A stretch of 64,000 nt of DNA from Cocos nucifera. Lineage: Eukaryota > Streptophyta > Magnoliopsida > Arecales > Arecaceae. The position numbers and the translations under genes were made by a program. The notes under the pieces are model-generated. The model saw only the letters and a program-made list of their open reading frames with translations. It had not been told where the DNA came from and ran no database searches. Where the stretch lies: contig QRFJ01002125.1 in NCBI GenBank assembly GCA_006176705.1, forward strand, positions 62,001-126,000. Direction: 5' to 3'. How positions within the stretch are numbered: the first letter of the stretch is position 1; each line of letters begins with the position of its first letter. Of the stretch, positions 21,960 to 34,106 are shown piece by piece.

Positions 21960-24403
21960 TGTTGAAAAATTTTTTTCAAAGCCAATCATCAACCTATTGA
22001 TGGTTGACCTATATTATAATTATAATTAATTTATTAATAAATAAAATAATATTTTAGCTTTTTTATCATAAAAGTTTACATCTTCTAATGAATTCTATTA
22101 TTATGATGAAGTCCTTAAGCCTACTTAGATTCGATAAAGAGAGAATTTATCGATTAGTCCTTAAAATTGTTCACGATCAAATGATAGGCTGTTAATTAGG
22201 ACAACAACATCTATTGAGCATAGGTCGCTGTGTGCCATATAGATTGGTTATCCTCTTAACCAAGGAGTATGGAGATACTGGTATGGCATACAGGTAAGAT
22301 ATAAGGGTACATCATCATTGAACATGACCAACTTCAGAGCATTATGCTATCGAGAATGTCTCTAATGGGATATAGGTATAAGTATCCCTTAGATCTGAGA
22401 TCACCTTAATGGCTTCCAAGCAACTCACTGTGCTTTGGTATCAGACTAACTGAATTTTTAATTTGATAATGAAAAATTTTTGGGCATAGTCAAGTACTTG
22501 CAAAGTTGGTCTGTGATCAAGATGGGATTGACCACTCTAAGAGTTAGAGAAGAATGTGTCACTGTATTTCAATATAGCAACACCTTGACCAGGGTAATCC
22601 ATGAGATGGATTTGCTATTTTGAAATACAATATAGACAATCTGATCAAATTTGATAGTTGAACTCTGAGGTATCCTACAAGCATTTTGGTCAAGAGGATA
22701 AATTATATAACAACTATATCCACATAGGTTCTAAGGATGTTGTTCTACACATTCGACCTATCTAGCCATTGGGTGCTATTGTTAGATGGTTTCTTCGATT
22801 GGTATAGAAATTTATTTTTATGCTACCAACTTAGTTTCAGACCTATGAGGTCACATTCATTAAAGTTCATGATCTGATCGGATGGTTGATCAATGATTAA
22901 AAATCATTCTAAGGTTAAACGATCAATACGATTGATGTTTAACCTAGTGCAAATATTGTAGGAGGATTGATTAGCAATTAGATTATCAATTAGCTTAATT
23001 TGATTAATCCAGAGGGTTGAGATTAAGTCTAAATATTATTTAATTAGATTTGGTTTGGGCTTGATTGGATCAAGTTCAATTGGTTTATTGGATAAGCCAA
23101 TTGCAAGGAAGAACTAGTCTTAGTTCAATTAAGACTTTGGTCAACCCAATTTCTAGTTTGATAAGAAAATTAAATCAAAATTAAATATAATTTAATCTAA
23201 TTTAATTTGATTCTTAATTGGATTAGAACCTAATTTCATTAGATTGTTTTGCTTCTAGTTTAATTTGGTTTGAGAAACCTTATTTGACTAAGTCAAATAT
23301 GGAATCCTAGTAAGACTAGGATTCATATCCTTGTGCCACATATACCCCTAGCCGCCATGCTCCCTTTCTCTTGGATTTTGGCGTGGAAACACTCCCTCCC
23401 TAATATTCATGCACACCCACCCTCTCTCTCTCTTTCTTATATGGAGCTTTTTTATGGACCAAGTCAATGGATGGCTGGTAGTTGTTGTTTTGAATTCTAT
23501 GAGATAGAATCCCAACAAACCAAACTTCCTCCCTTTTGTGCCACCCACTCTCCCTATTTTCTCTCTAGTTTTCATGGTGAAAAGAAGGCTTTTTGTGTGC
23601 CTACTCCTGGTGTCCATGGCATAAAGAAAAGAAGGGGTGCCCAAGTGTTGAGCACCCCAACTAATTGCCGAAATTGATTTTGCCTTATCTAGGTATTTGA
23701 CTTAGACAAGGACTCCTCTATATCTCTATATAAGAGGTTCCTTTTGGGCTATTTTTATGATATATTATAGATATTAGAGAGGGCTTTTGGGCATGTAAAA
23801 GCTAGGGTGAGAGACCTCTTGGGTGTGGGTATTTCATTGACACCAATATAGGTGTTTAGGTGAGAGAATAGAGAAGAACAAGAGGGTCTTCTTCTAGGGT
23901 TCTTTTGATCTTTCCTTTTCCTCTAACTTTGAGATTTGTTTTCGAGTTGTCTCAGATTTAGAATCTCTTTCATTCCTTCTGATATTTTGGAGAGTACAAT
24001 ACTAGCATACTATGCTGATTTTCAAGAATCAAACTTCTAATCAAAATTCATGAACTCATGTGGATATCTCTTAGAGGTTGGATGTGTGTGCAGCTCATAG
24101 CTTCATCCTCAAGCCCATATCAACAAGTTAGAACGTCTAACTTACACGGGTAATATGGATCTGATCTATTATTACATACCTGCATTAGATGTATTATAGA
24201 TGCATATTGATCTGATCAACATATTTTTCTTTCTCATATTTTTAATTTTTAATTTAATCACATGCTATAATAATATAATATGATCTTAGATCTAGCGGTT
24301 CTTTGATTTTTATGAATTAATTTTGGTTAATTTCTATCTTTCGCTGTCTAGATCTAAAAAAATTTCAAGATCTAGCATCAAAATTTTAGATCTAGTTTCT
24401 TTA
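21960..24403 (+). repeat. copia-B2 3' LTR
   Basis: 2444 bp, TGTTGAAAAA ... TTTCTTTA (terminal CA changed to TA). TATATAAG at 23727-23734. It forms a head-to-head inverted repeat with the copia-B1 LTR at 24404-26602. Confidence 0.9.
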
Positions 24404-26602
24404 GGTGCTCTGAGCCACACATGTATCTGACCTCTACAGGATATGCATACGAGCCCTCGATCGCTAATCAGAAGTCTGATGGTTGAAAATCAGCATGGTA
24501 TGCTAGTACTATGCTGAATCTTCTTTGACGATCGAGCTAGATCTTTCTTTTTCAAAACTTAGACTCTCCAACTTTTAGAAGGAAGGAAGAAGATTTATGA
24601 ATCTGAGACACCTCTCAAAAACTCACAAAGAGTTGGAGAAAAAGATCTAAAGAAAAACCCTAGAAGAAGAACCCTTCTTCTTCCTTCTTTCTCTCACCAA
24701 GACACTTGAGATTGTGTCTTCTCAGAACCCCATGCCCAATCCTGATTACACCTAGATTTTTCCATGCTCAAAGCCCTCTCTCTTGGTTCTGAAACCTCTA
24801 AAAAAATCAGATCAAAAGACCCTTAAAATAGAGAGTTGAAGAGAACAATCCTTGTCTAGGTTAAATACCTAGCATGGAATGTCCAGAAAGGGCAAGACAA
24901 GGGGCACCCAACTCTTGGGTGCCCCCTCCTTTTTCTTTGGCATGGACCACCAAATTTTGTCACACTAAATTTCCTCTTATCCATTAAAAAATCTAGAGGA
25001 AATCTGGAAGGGTTGGCAGCAAGCATGGGTAGGAATTTTAGTTGCTTCGAATTCTATCTCATAGAATTTAAATCAAAACCAACTCCTTGTTTGACTTGGT
25101 CTACAACTATTTTCCATGTAAGAAAGAAAGAGGGTGACTTAGGGTGCTCGTGAACTCCCTAGGGATCTAGAGAATTCATGCAAAAAGAAAATGGGGTGTG
25201 GAGGGTGGCATGGAGATCATTATGGCGCAAGGAATAGAAGTCCTAGTCACACTAGGACTTCTAATTTGACTTGGTCCAAGAGATCTTTGAACCAAATTAA
25301 ATCAAAAATAATTGAACCCAATTATAATAGGTCTTAGTCCAACTAAGAACTTAACTATGTTAAATTAAATTAGATTTAATTTTGATTTAATTTTTTATCA
25401 AATTAGAGATTGGGTTCATACATGTCCTAATTGATCTAGGACTTGTTCATCCTTGCGATTGGCTCATCCAGTAAACCAATTAGACTTAATCCAATCAAGT
25501 CAAAACTAAATCTAATTAAATTATATTTAATTAAACTTAATTTTAGCCCTCTGACTTAATCAAATTAAGCCAATTAGCAATTCAATTGCTGATCAATCCT
25601 CCTATAATACTTGCACTAGGTTAAACATCAATCATATTAATTATTTAATCCTAAAATAATTTTTAATCATTAATCAACCATCTGATCAGATCAAAAACTC
25701 TTATGTGTATGGTTTCATAAGTTTGAGCCTAAGCTAGTAGTATAGAAATAAATTTTTGTACCAATCAAAATGACCATCTAGTAATGATACCCGACGACCG
25801 AATAGGTCGAATGTGTATAACAACATCCTTACAATCCATGTGGATATAATTTTCATATAACTCATCCTCTTAACCTAAATTCTCATAGGACATCTTAGAG
25901 TTTAACTATCAACCATGATTATGTCATCCATATTGTATCTCAAAATACCAAATTTATCTCATGGATTATCCTGGCCAAGGTTTTACTATATTAAAATATA
26001 ATGATGCATTCTTCTCCAACTCTTGGAGTGGTCAATTCCATCTTGATCACTCACTGACTTTGCAAGTACTTGACTGTGCCTAGAATTCTTCCATTACTGA
26101 ATTAAAAATTTAGTCAGTCTGGTACTAAAGCATAGTGAGTTGCTTGCAAGCCACTGTGGTGATCTCAGGTCTACGGGACATTTATACCTATATCCCGTCA
26201 GAGCAATTCTTGATAGTAGAATGCTCTGATGTTGGTCATGTTCTGTGATGATGTATCCTTACTTCTCATTTGTATGCCATACTAGTGTCTCCATACTTCT
26301 TAGTTAAGAGGATAACCAATCTATATGGCATACAATGACCTATGCTCGATAAACCCTATCGTTCTAATTAATAGTGTATCATTTGATCGTGAACTATTTA
26401 AGGACTAATCAATAAATTCTCTCTTTATCAAAATTGAATAGTCCTAAGGACTTTATCAGAATAATGGAGTTCATTAGAAGATGTAGACTTTATGATGAAA
26501 ATATCAAAATATTTATTTTATTTATTAATAAATTAATTATAATAATAAGGTAGCTCAACCGTCAAAAGGTTGATGATTGGCTTTGGGATACATTTCTCAC
26601 CA
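24404..26602 (-). repeat. copia-B1 5' LTR, 5' portion
   Basis: 2199 bp of the copia-B1 LTR, continuing 13299-13603 across the copia-B2 insertion. Its start at 26602 reads TGGTGAGAAATGTATCCC on the minus strand, matching the family start TGTTGAGAAA. No gene lies within it. Confidence 0.85.
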
Positions 26603-28025
26603 TGCCGCATGTGTGGAACCGCTAGCATCAAGTGATGATGTATTACGACGTGGAGGGAAGGATAGTAGGGGAGATGACCTGGGAGATGCATTTCTTTTTT
26701 GGAGTGCTTATGAGGTAGTTTGACATCATTCTAGTACTACTCATAGACTGATGATTGATGGAGCTAGTGTCAGGGATCAGGTGTGGAAGGAGATATGAGT
26801 AAGTATATCTTAATTATATTTATGCATTTGATTTGTTTACACTATATTTGATTCGAATAATTTCATAATTGATTCTGAATAACATTGTATAGAGGAGGTT
26901 CAACTTTTTAGAGAACGAGAGGGCTCGAGATGCTGACTGAAGAAGATTAAAGAGTTGTACTAGGGCTATAAGATCAAGCTCTACAAAGAATGGCTCGAGC
27001 ACTGATGAGATACTCCGGAGGAGCTTGTCCCTTGGATATAGGATTGTCTTTCGAGTCAGTGGAAGAGGATGGTTAGGCATTGGAGGAGCCAGAAGTTTGA
27101 GATTTAATTTCTAACTTTTAAATTTTTCAATACACTTAAATTTATATTTGAATATTTTTTAAATATTTATTATTTATTTAAATATTTTTTAGGCTGCCTC
27201 CTATCAAAATCGGAGAACTGGGTAGCTCAGGTATACATGCACACTCTTGATCGTTAGGCTATGGCCAGTCATGTGCATAAAAAGATAATGAATTTTGAAT
27301 CTTACTATATAAATTAAATTAATATTTTTTTATATGTTTCTAATAAATCGATCCATTATTATAGCTGATGAGAGATGGGGTGATTTTCAGTCATAGTGAG
27401 ATCTTTCGATCTAGCCATACGGATGAGAAGGGTGGGTCGATGAATGTCGTGATTGAAAGAATTTTTATAAGCAATAAATATATTAGTATGATTAGTATTA
27501 TAGCATTTCTTATGATATTTTATTTGAATTTATAATTATAGGAGCAATTAGATGCACTCGCAAGTGAGGGCTCGGATACCTTCGGCCCTCATGACCATCT
27601 ATCTTAGATCTTAGGGTCGAGCACTTTGGGAGGATCTGATGCAACTCCAAACATATGCCGATGAGCTACTGCTCTGAGGCGAGCATCTCTTCACATGCTT
27701 TCGATGTCGTTAGTTGAGAGTAGATTGAGGAGGCATTGGTGTAGGTAGCTCAAGCTAAGGTGCATACAACTCAGGCTAGGGTGTAGGCAGATCAGGCTAG
27801 AGAGCAAGCTGCTCAGGCTAGGAAGCAGACTGCTCAGCTATAGGACCTCATGACCGCTATGGTGATGAGGCTTAGCGTGCATTTTGGAGCTAACTTCATG
27901 GGCCTTGAGGATATGTTGGCCAGCGTTCCAGCTCCAGGCCCTCCAACTCAAGCTCTAGCTCCTCCTATTCGTGCTCTATCTTCTTCCAATGATGATGACT
28001 TAAATATAGAATTAGGAGACCTTTG
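26603..28025 (+). pseudogene. CACTA transposase-associated protein (Transposase_24-like), interrupted
   Basis: Conserved pieces appear in order: LYKEWLEH, DTPEELVPWI, LSSQWKRMVRHWRSQKFE (about 26950-27105), then after an apparent intron ENWVAQVYMHT and ASHVHKK (about 27200-27290), then after another AT-rich gap GVIFSHSEIFRSSHTDEKGG (about 27370-27435), and QLDALASEGSDTFGPHD. A repeated AQA-rich helix follows and the end is acidic (NDDDLNIELGDL, stop near 28023). Candidate intron ends GT near 26797 and AG at 26892. Several stops show it is dead. These blocks are the hallmark of the second protein of plant CACTA elements; its exact role is not known to me. Confidence 0.7.
27735..27842 (+). repeat. 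Short imperfect repeats coding an Ala/Gln-rich helix in the CACTA ORF
   Basis: Units such as CAGGCTAGGGTGCAGGCAGCT-like, 15-21 bases, recur five or six times (27745-27840), giving AQA-R-V pattern residues. Probably a coiled coil expanded by slippage. Confidence 0.6.
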
Positions 28026-28184
28026 ATTTTTTAAAAAATATTAAAATAAATTTTATTCAATAATAAAATTTGAGCATTTTAGAAATATTATTATGTTTAT
28101 AATACTTTTTTATATTATATATTGAACTACATTTATCAGATAAAAAATAAAAAATAAAAATTTATTTTTTTATTATTCAACATT

Positions 28185-28530
28185 CACTACAGCGGTTGCA
28201 AAATCGTTATCATAGGCATGCCAACCACTACCATAGATCATGTATCAACTACTGCTTTAGATCTATCATAGCAATTATGAAGCCATTGCCATAGAATGAA
28301 CTGCTGCCATAGGTTTGCATTAGACCTATCACAATGATTATGATGCCACTGCCATAAAATGAACCACTACCATAGAAACCTATGGCAATAGTTACCATAA
28401 CCATTGTAAAAACTGGTACCATGGACCTACGGCGATGACCATAATTGCAACAGTTATCGAACTACTATCGTAAGCTTTGGTAATGGTTTTCTAGGCTATG
28501 GCAGTGGTTGTGAACCACTGCCATAGCCCT
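28185..28530 (+). repeat. CACTA subterminal repeats
   Basis: More than ten copies, in both orientations, of a degenerate ACCACTGCCATAG / CTATGGCAGTGGT motif. Such arrays are the usual transposase binding zone next to CACTA ends. The array starts with CACTACAGCGG at 28185, which resembles an element end itself; a small nested CACTA-derived element of about 360 bp cannot be excluded. Confidence 0.65.
28494..28528. repeat. Perfect 16-bp inverted repeat beside the CACTA terminus
   Basis: GGCTATGGCAGTGGTT and AACCACTGCCATAGCC are separated by only three bases (GTG), forming a strong hairpin 16 bp from the element end. Confidence 0.85.
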
Positions 28531-28544
28531 GTTCTGTAGTAGTG
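28531..28544 (-). repeat. CACTA terminal inverted repeat (right end)
   Basis: CACTACTACAGAAC on the minus strand, the element terminus. Copia-B3 coding resumes at the next base. Confidence 0.75.
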
Positions 28545-28987
28545 CACGATGATAGTAGAAGCATGTTGGATTATGTCTTTATCCTAAATGATGGAGTTAT
28601 CTATTGAAAATATTTCAAGTAGCACATTATGGTAAACTTAATTTGGAAAGTGGAGTACATCATAGCATCAGATACTGTGAAGAAAGCTGTATGACTAAAA
28701 AAGTTCATCACTGAGCTTGGAATAGTATTCTCTCTAAATGGTTCGATCCTACTCTACTATGATAGTACTGGAGCCATTGCTCAGGTGAAGAAACCGAAGG
28801 CACACCAGTGGATGAAGCGCATATTGCGCTGCTACCATCTAGTCTAAAAGATCGTGGATTGAGGTGATGACGATCATTAGAAGATCGATGAAAAGAAGAA
28901 CCTAGCCAACCCCTTCACTAAAGCCTTCGCAGTAAAGGAGCTCGACAACCACAAGTCAAAGATGGGTATTAGATACTAAACTGAGTA
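28545..28987 (+). pseudogene. copia-B3 RNase H, C-terminal part
   Basis: Reads HDDSRSM, FILNDGVIY then a stop where Trp is expected, KVEYIIASDTVKKAV, then SILLYYDSTGAIAQVKKPKAHQ is present as LLYYDSTGAIAQ, followed by KKNLANPFTKAF and KELDNHKSKMGIRY. Four or more stops. It is the same domain as 21500-21940 in copia-B2 and was cut by the CACTA insertion at 28544. Confidence 0.8.
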
Positions 28988-29007
28988 GCTTTAGGACAAG
29001 TGGAAGT

Positions 29008-31489
29008 TGTTGGAAAATGTGTTCTGAAGTCAATCATTAGTTTGTTAATGATTCTATTATTTTTTAATTGTAAATGATTTGTTATTGGATAAAATTTTAT
29101 TCTGACATTTTTCATCATAAATCTATATTTTCTAATGAACTGCATGTTGTGATGAAGTTCTTAGGACTGTTTAGATTTGATAAAGAAAGAATTTGTTGAT
29201 GAGTCCTTAAACTGTTCACAATCAAATGATATGTTGTTATCTAGGATTATAATGTTTATCGAGTCTAGATTATTATATGCCATATAAGTTGGTTGTCCTC
29301 TTAACCAAGGAGCATGGAGATGCTGGTATGGCATATAGGTGAGATATAGAGGTACATTGTCACTGAACGTGACTAACTCTGAAGCATTCTACTTTCGAAA
29401 ATTGCTTTGATGGGATATGAGTATTAGCGTCCGTTAGACTTGAGATCACCATGGTGGCTTGCAACTCACTGTGATTTGGTGCTAGACTATCTAAATTTTT
29501 AATTTAATGATAGAAGGTTTTTGGGCATAGTCAAGTACTTGTGAAGTTGGTGAGTGATCAAAATAAGATTGACCGCTCCAAGAGCTTGGAGAAAATTTAT
29601 TTCTATATTTTAATTTAGCAAAATCTTGGCCAAGATAATCCATAAGATAGATTTGGTATTTTAAAATATAATGTGGATGACCTAATCGGGGTTGATAGTT
29701 AAACCTTGAGTTATCCAATAAGCATTTAGGTCAAGGAAATGAATAATATGAAAACCATATCCACATGGGTTCTAAGAATGCTGCTTTATACATTCGATCT
29801 ATCTGGCCGTTGGGTACCATTGTTAGATGGTTACTTTGATTGGTATAGAAATTTATTTCTATACTACTAGCTTAGGTTCAAACTTATGGGGTCAGACACA
29901 TAAAAGGTCTTAATCTGATCAAATGGCAGAATTGTTCTAAGGTGAAATGATCAATGTGATTAATGTTTGACCTAGTCCTAGTATTACAGGAGGATCGATT
30001 AGCACTTAGATTGCTAATTAGCTTAATTTAATTAAGCAATTGGACTGAGATCAAGTCTAGTTAAATAAGATTCAATTAATTTTAGTTTGGGCTTGATTGG
30101 ATCAAGTCTAATAGTTTTATTGGATATGCCAATTAAAGAGAGAACAAGTCTCTATTCAATTAGAACTTGTGTGCACCTAATTTTTAATTTAATTAAAAAA
30201 TAAATTAAATTTAAATTTAATTTAATATAATTTAATTAAGCTCATAGTTGGACTAAGATCATGTCTAATTGGGTTATATTTATTTTGATTTAATTGAATT
30301 CCAATAATAAGTTGGATCAAGTTAAAACTAGAAGTTCTAGTGTGACTAGGATTTCTCCATCTTACGCCATCTTTCTTTCCATGACCCCCATGCAAATTCC
30401 CTTAGAATTTGTATGATAAATTTTATTTTTAGAGAGTCCTATGCCCCTTTTGTATCTCTCAATTTTTTAGAAGAAAATTAGTTACGAAAAAGGTCAAAAC
30501 AAACAAGTTGTTTTGACCTAGGACTCTATTGGATAGAGTTTTACACATCAACTTTCCTTATTTTCTTGAGGCACCAACCCACCTGATTTTTCTCTAAATC
30601 TTTTGTAAAAAATAGATGACTTTTGTGTGCAAATTCCTTAGAGCCCATGCAAAAAAAATAAGGAGGGGGCATCCAAGAGTTGGGTGCCCCAATTCTTGCT
30701 TAATTTGGACATGCCTTTCTAGGTATTTGATCTAGACAAGGACTCTATCATAATTTTCTATTTAAAGGGAGTTAGATTCTGAAATTTCTATAGATTTTAG
30801 ACCTAAGAAAGAGTTCTTGGGCATGGGAAGCTTGGGTACAAAGGGGCTTTGGGCATCATGCTTTGTAAAGACACAAGTTGTTGGGTCTAGGTGAGAGAAA
30901 AGAAAGAGAGAAGAGAGGTCTTATCTAGGGTTTCTCTTAGTTCCTTTTCTATAATTTTTTTTAGAGAAAAAGCTGAAGAGAAGGAGTTCTTTTAGATTCT
31001 CCCATCTCTTTTTTGGTGCTTTGGTAGGTCTAAGTCGATCAAAGAAAGAGATTTGCCATCAACCATTGAAGAAGGATCAGCACAGTACTAGCATACTATG
31101 TTGATTTTCAGTCGTTAGACTTTGGATCCACGATCAAGATTTTATGTAGACTTTTTGTAGAGGCCAGACATGTGTGTGACTCAAAATAATGACCTTAACC
31201 TCAGATCAGCAAGTGGAGTTTCCAACTTGCGAAAGATAAAAGAGATTCAATCTCTTTCTCCCATTAGATTAGATTTAGTCTTAGTTTGATGTTGATATAA
31301 TCAACATCATTATCTTTATTTAATTTTTATTTTTAAATTTATTTACATGCATAGATCATGTTATTAGATTCTAGATCTAAGATTTATTTATATATTTTAA
31401 TAAATTAATATGATTAATTTATTACTTTCACTGATCTAGTTTTAAAAAAGTTTTAAAATACCTGCTAGAAATCCTAGACTTTTTCTTCA
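29008..31489 (+). repeat. copia-B3 3' LTR
   Basis: 2482 bp, TGTTGGAAAATGTGTTC ... TTTTTCTTCA. Preceded by the purine-rich AGGACAAGTGGAAGT. No gene within it. The flank at 31490 is a gag of another copia family. Confidence 0.85.
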
Positions 31490-32204
31490 TCTTGGGTGAC
31501 TACTCTTCTAGTGGAAAAGAGCATCATCAAGATGGATGAGGTCACTATGGTGATTCTCTAGAATGTGGTTCTCAGAAAGAAGAACCTAGCTTCAAGCTCA
31601 GATGGTGGTAGCTCAGCTTTGGTAGTTTCTTGAGGAGCAGGTGGCAGTAGATGGAGTGGCAAAGGATCATGAAAAGGATGGTTCAGATCCAAGATGAGGC
31701 ACCCTAGTAAGATCAGGTGCTATCAATGTGATGAGTTGGGATATTATGTCAGAAATTATTCTCAACTCAGAGATTAGATGAAGGCTACTATAAGAAAAGT
31801 CAGTAGCGAGTCAGAGGATGATGCCCTATTGATATCTGATGAGCTATCTACTTCTTCTTAGTAGTAGATTTTAGATTCTGCATGCATCCATCATATTTGT
31901 TGTAGAAAGGGGCTGTTTGACTTTCTAAAAAATAGTGAGAATATTTTTCATCTATCGAATGGATCGAGCTATATGATAAAAAGTATTGGGATGGTCAGTT
32001 GGAGGATACATGATGTTGTAGTGAGGAGATTGGAGGAGATTTGATGCATCCAATTTCAGATGGAATCTTATCTTACTGAGTAGACTAATTTCAAATGGCT
32101 ACAATTGGATAGCTGGTGATGTCCTAGTGGTGCAAAGAGGCTTCTTAAGAGATTTCAGAAAGCTTTTGTAAGGATTTTAGAGCTTCTTGTTGAGAGATTC
32201 TTAT
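31490..32204 (+). pseudogene. copia-C gag end and protease remnant
   Basis: A different copia family. In shifting frames it shows a zinc knuckle KIRCYQCDELGYYVRN (His changed to Tyr), SESEDDALLISDELSTSS, a protease start ILDSACIHHICC (Asp-Ser-Ala, not Gly), LSNGSSYMIKSIGMVSWRIHD and LISNGYNWIAGD. Many stops. It is cut by the copia-B3 insertion on the left and by Athila-1 on the right. I place it as Ty1/copia only; the lineage is uncertain. Confidence 0.7.
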
Positions 32205-34106
32205 TGATGTGTGCTCATTTATTGCTTATGGCTAGTGCACCAGTCGATCAAGTAATAAAGTGAGTGAGTAGAGTATCGTTCCTAGAGGATTGAAAAATAA
32301 GTACTGAAAAACTTTTTTCTAAGCTTTATTTAGATAATTGATTTATGAGAATTAAAAAAATAAGAAGAAATAAAGAAATAAATTAATAAATTATAAGAAA
32401 ATAGAGAGTGTATAATTTTTAGGATTTTAAACTCAAGACCAATAGGTTACTAAGACAGTCGGTTCACCAACTCGGTCAATACAATATTCAAGTAATTAGA
32501 TTAATTTTATTTCATGTGATCGTAGAGTCTCCTAGATTATTCACTATCCTTTGGTCCAGGCATAGCAAAACTATCAATATTTATTAACTACCCTTTGGTC
32601 TAGGTGTGATTTAAATAAATATCAATGCTTTAAGTATTATGAAACCATCTATTTAAAATATGCTACATCCAAAGCGCACTAAAATTTCTGCATGCATATG
32701 AATTCTAATTTAATTCATAATATAAAGTATATAAATCAAGAAGCATCGATATAGACTTACTCGATCCATATCATCTATGTCCATCAGATCAATTAGAAGA
32801 TGGTCAGCAATCTAAAAGCATTATGAGTAGATTTATATACTCCTCATGAACAAAATTTAAATCTAAGATCAAATCATACTAAATATTGTATTAAAAGAGT
32901 GGCTACACCTTAGCCTTAGTAAAAAAAAATTTAGTTCATGGCAAAAGGATCAAAAATAATAATTAAAATAAAAAGCATGTAAAAATTCAAATAGAAATTT
33001 GTTTGTTGCTGAAATTGGTAGTCCATTGCTCTTGGCATGGAGAACTTGATGAAGAAGAAGAGAGCTTGATCAATATGCTGGATGTCAAAAATGAACTATG
33101 AAGAAGGAAGAAAGAAATGAAAATAAACAAGAAAAGAAAGAAAAAGAAAAAGAAAATTAACTCTTAACCTTCTTCTCTATTCTTCCCTCTAGCTCTCTAT
33201 TTCTCTCTCAGGTTCTCTCTAAAACCTCCTCTCAAACCCTCTCTCCTATTTCTATTCTATTAACTCTCAGCTACAGGCCTTTAAATAGGCTAGAGGTGGT
33301 TTTTGAGTCAAAAACCCATTGAAATCCTAAATAAATCAGGTTTAAAACTCTTAAAATAAGTCAAAGAGAACCCTAGATCATTCTGATCGTTGGATGGTGA
33401 TCGAACGAACCAAAAACCACTAAAAAACCCTTCAAAATCTCCTAGTTTTAATCGAAATTGATAATAGCCATTGGATTGCCTTCTAGATGGATTCTTGACC
33501 ATTAGATCGCACAGAGGAAAGACTCAAATGCTTAGTTAAAACCAGGATCCTATAGCAGTCATCGAATCTTGATCGGAAGGAATGGATGCCGTCCATCAGC
33601 ACCTCAATCTCTACCGTCCAATCAAATCCCAGCGCCAACAGTTGGTTGATCCCACCTGCATCACATATAGATCGATTGTGAGCCAGGTTTACCATGCACC
33701 ATCAAGCTTTCAGCCAATCTGAGCGCGCATAGAAGTGTGAAATTCCCATCATGCCCCTAGCCTGGTTACTACTATGGTCCACCATATGCCATAAAAAATT
33801 CTAACATCAGTGATGCATCAATGGGGCGTCAATGGTCCGCTTAGCGGATAGTCGGGCCGACTGAGCCAATTTTTTGAACCGGATTGGCCGGCTCTTTTTA
33901 ATTTTATTTTTTTCTTTGAAATTCAATTTCGGGCTCAATTCAACTCCATTTTTCTTGAAATTTGTTTCATTTGAACCAAAAAAATCAACTCTTCTGGTTG
34001 TCAACCTTCTTCCTACATGAGATCAATAAAAATATTAATTTCTTAAAAATAAATTAATTTATTTTATAATTTAATACTTTTATTAGTATATTTTTAGCAC
34101 TTATCG
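32205..34106 (-). repeat. Athila-1 3' LTR
   Basis: 1902 bp. On the minus strand it starts CGATAAGTGC (a mutated TGATAAGTGC) at 34106 after the purine-rich GTTGGGAGG and ends ...TAAATGAGCACACATCA at 32205. Small ORFs at 33308-34004 recur in the other LTR and are not genes. Confidence 0.9.

Larger units (their letters stand above)
13604..24403 (+). mobile_element. copia-B2: complete-length Ty1/copia retrotransposon
   Basis: 10.8 kb with both LTRs (13604-16096 and 21960-24403), primer site, leader, gag, protease, integrase, RT and RNase H in copia order. Flanks GATGC (13599-13603) and GGTGC (24404-24408) agree at four of five bases, supporting one insertion event into the copia-B1 LTR. Over the first 300 bp the two LTRs differ at roughly one base in eight by eye, so the insertion is old. 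Coding regions hold many stops. Confidence 0.9.
10358..26602 (-). mobile_element. copia-B1: Ty1/copia retrotransposon, 5' part, doubly interrupted
   Basis: Right to left: 5' LTR (24404-26602 plus 13299-13603, split by copia-B2), primer site 13281-13296, 1.9 kb leader, gag and protease start (11372 down to 10358). SIRE-1 then interrupts it and the rest is outside the window. The right edge at 26602 abuts a CACTA transposase ORF, so copia-B1 inserted into the CACTA element. Its gag and LTR match copia-B2. Confidence 0.85.
26603..28544 (+). mobile_element. CACTA (En/Spm) transposon, right end, truncated by copia-B1
   Basis: An ORF of the plant En/Spm transposase-associated type runs up to about 28025. 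It is followed by AT-rich sequence, subterminal repeats built on ACCACTGCCATAG, and the terminal GTTCTGTAGTAGTG, which reads CACTACTACAGAAC on the other strand. Immediately after it copia-B3 RNase H coding resumes at 28545, so the CACTA element had inserted there; three-base duplication cannot be tested because the left end is outside the window. The left part is separated by the copia-B1 insertion. Confidence 0.8.
28545..31489 (+). mobile_element. copia-B3: Ty1/copia retrotransposon, 3' end
   Basis: RNase H end (28545-28987) followed by a 2482-bp 3' LTR. The sequence matches copia-B2 from its position 21505 onward. The remainder lies to the left, beyond the CACTA and everything nested in it, so it starts outside the window. 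It is the outermost layer of the left stack that can be recognised. Confidence 0.85.

Noticed and set aside
28185..28530. CRISPR-like or satellite reading of the short repeats
   Set aside because: Repeats are irregular, in both orientations and next to a CACTA end; subterminal repeats explain them.
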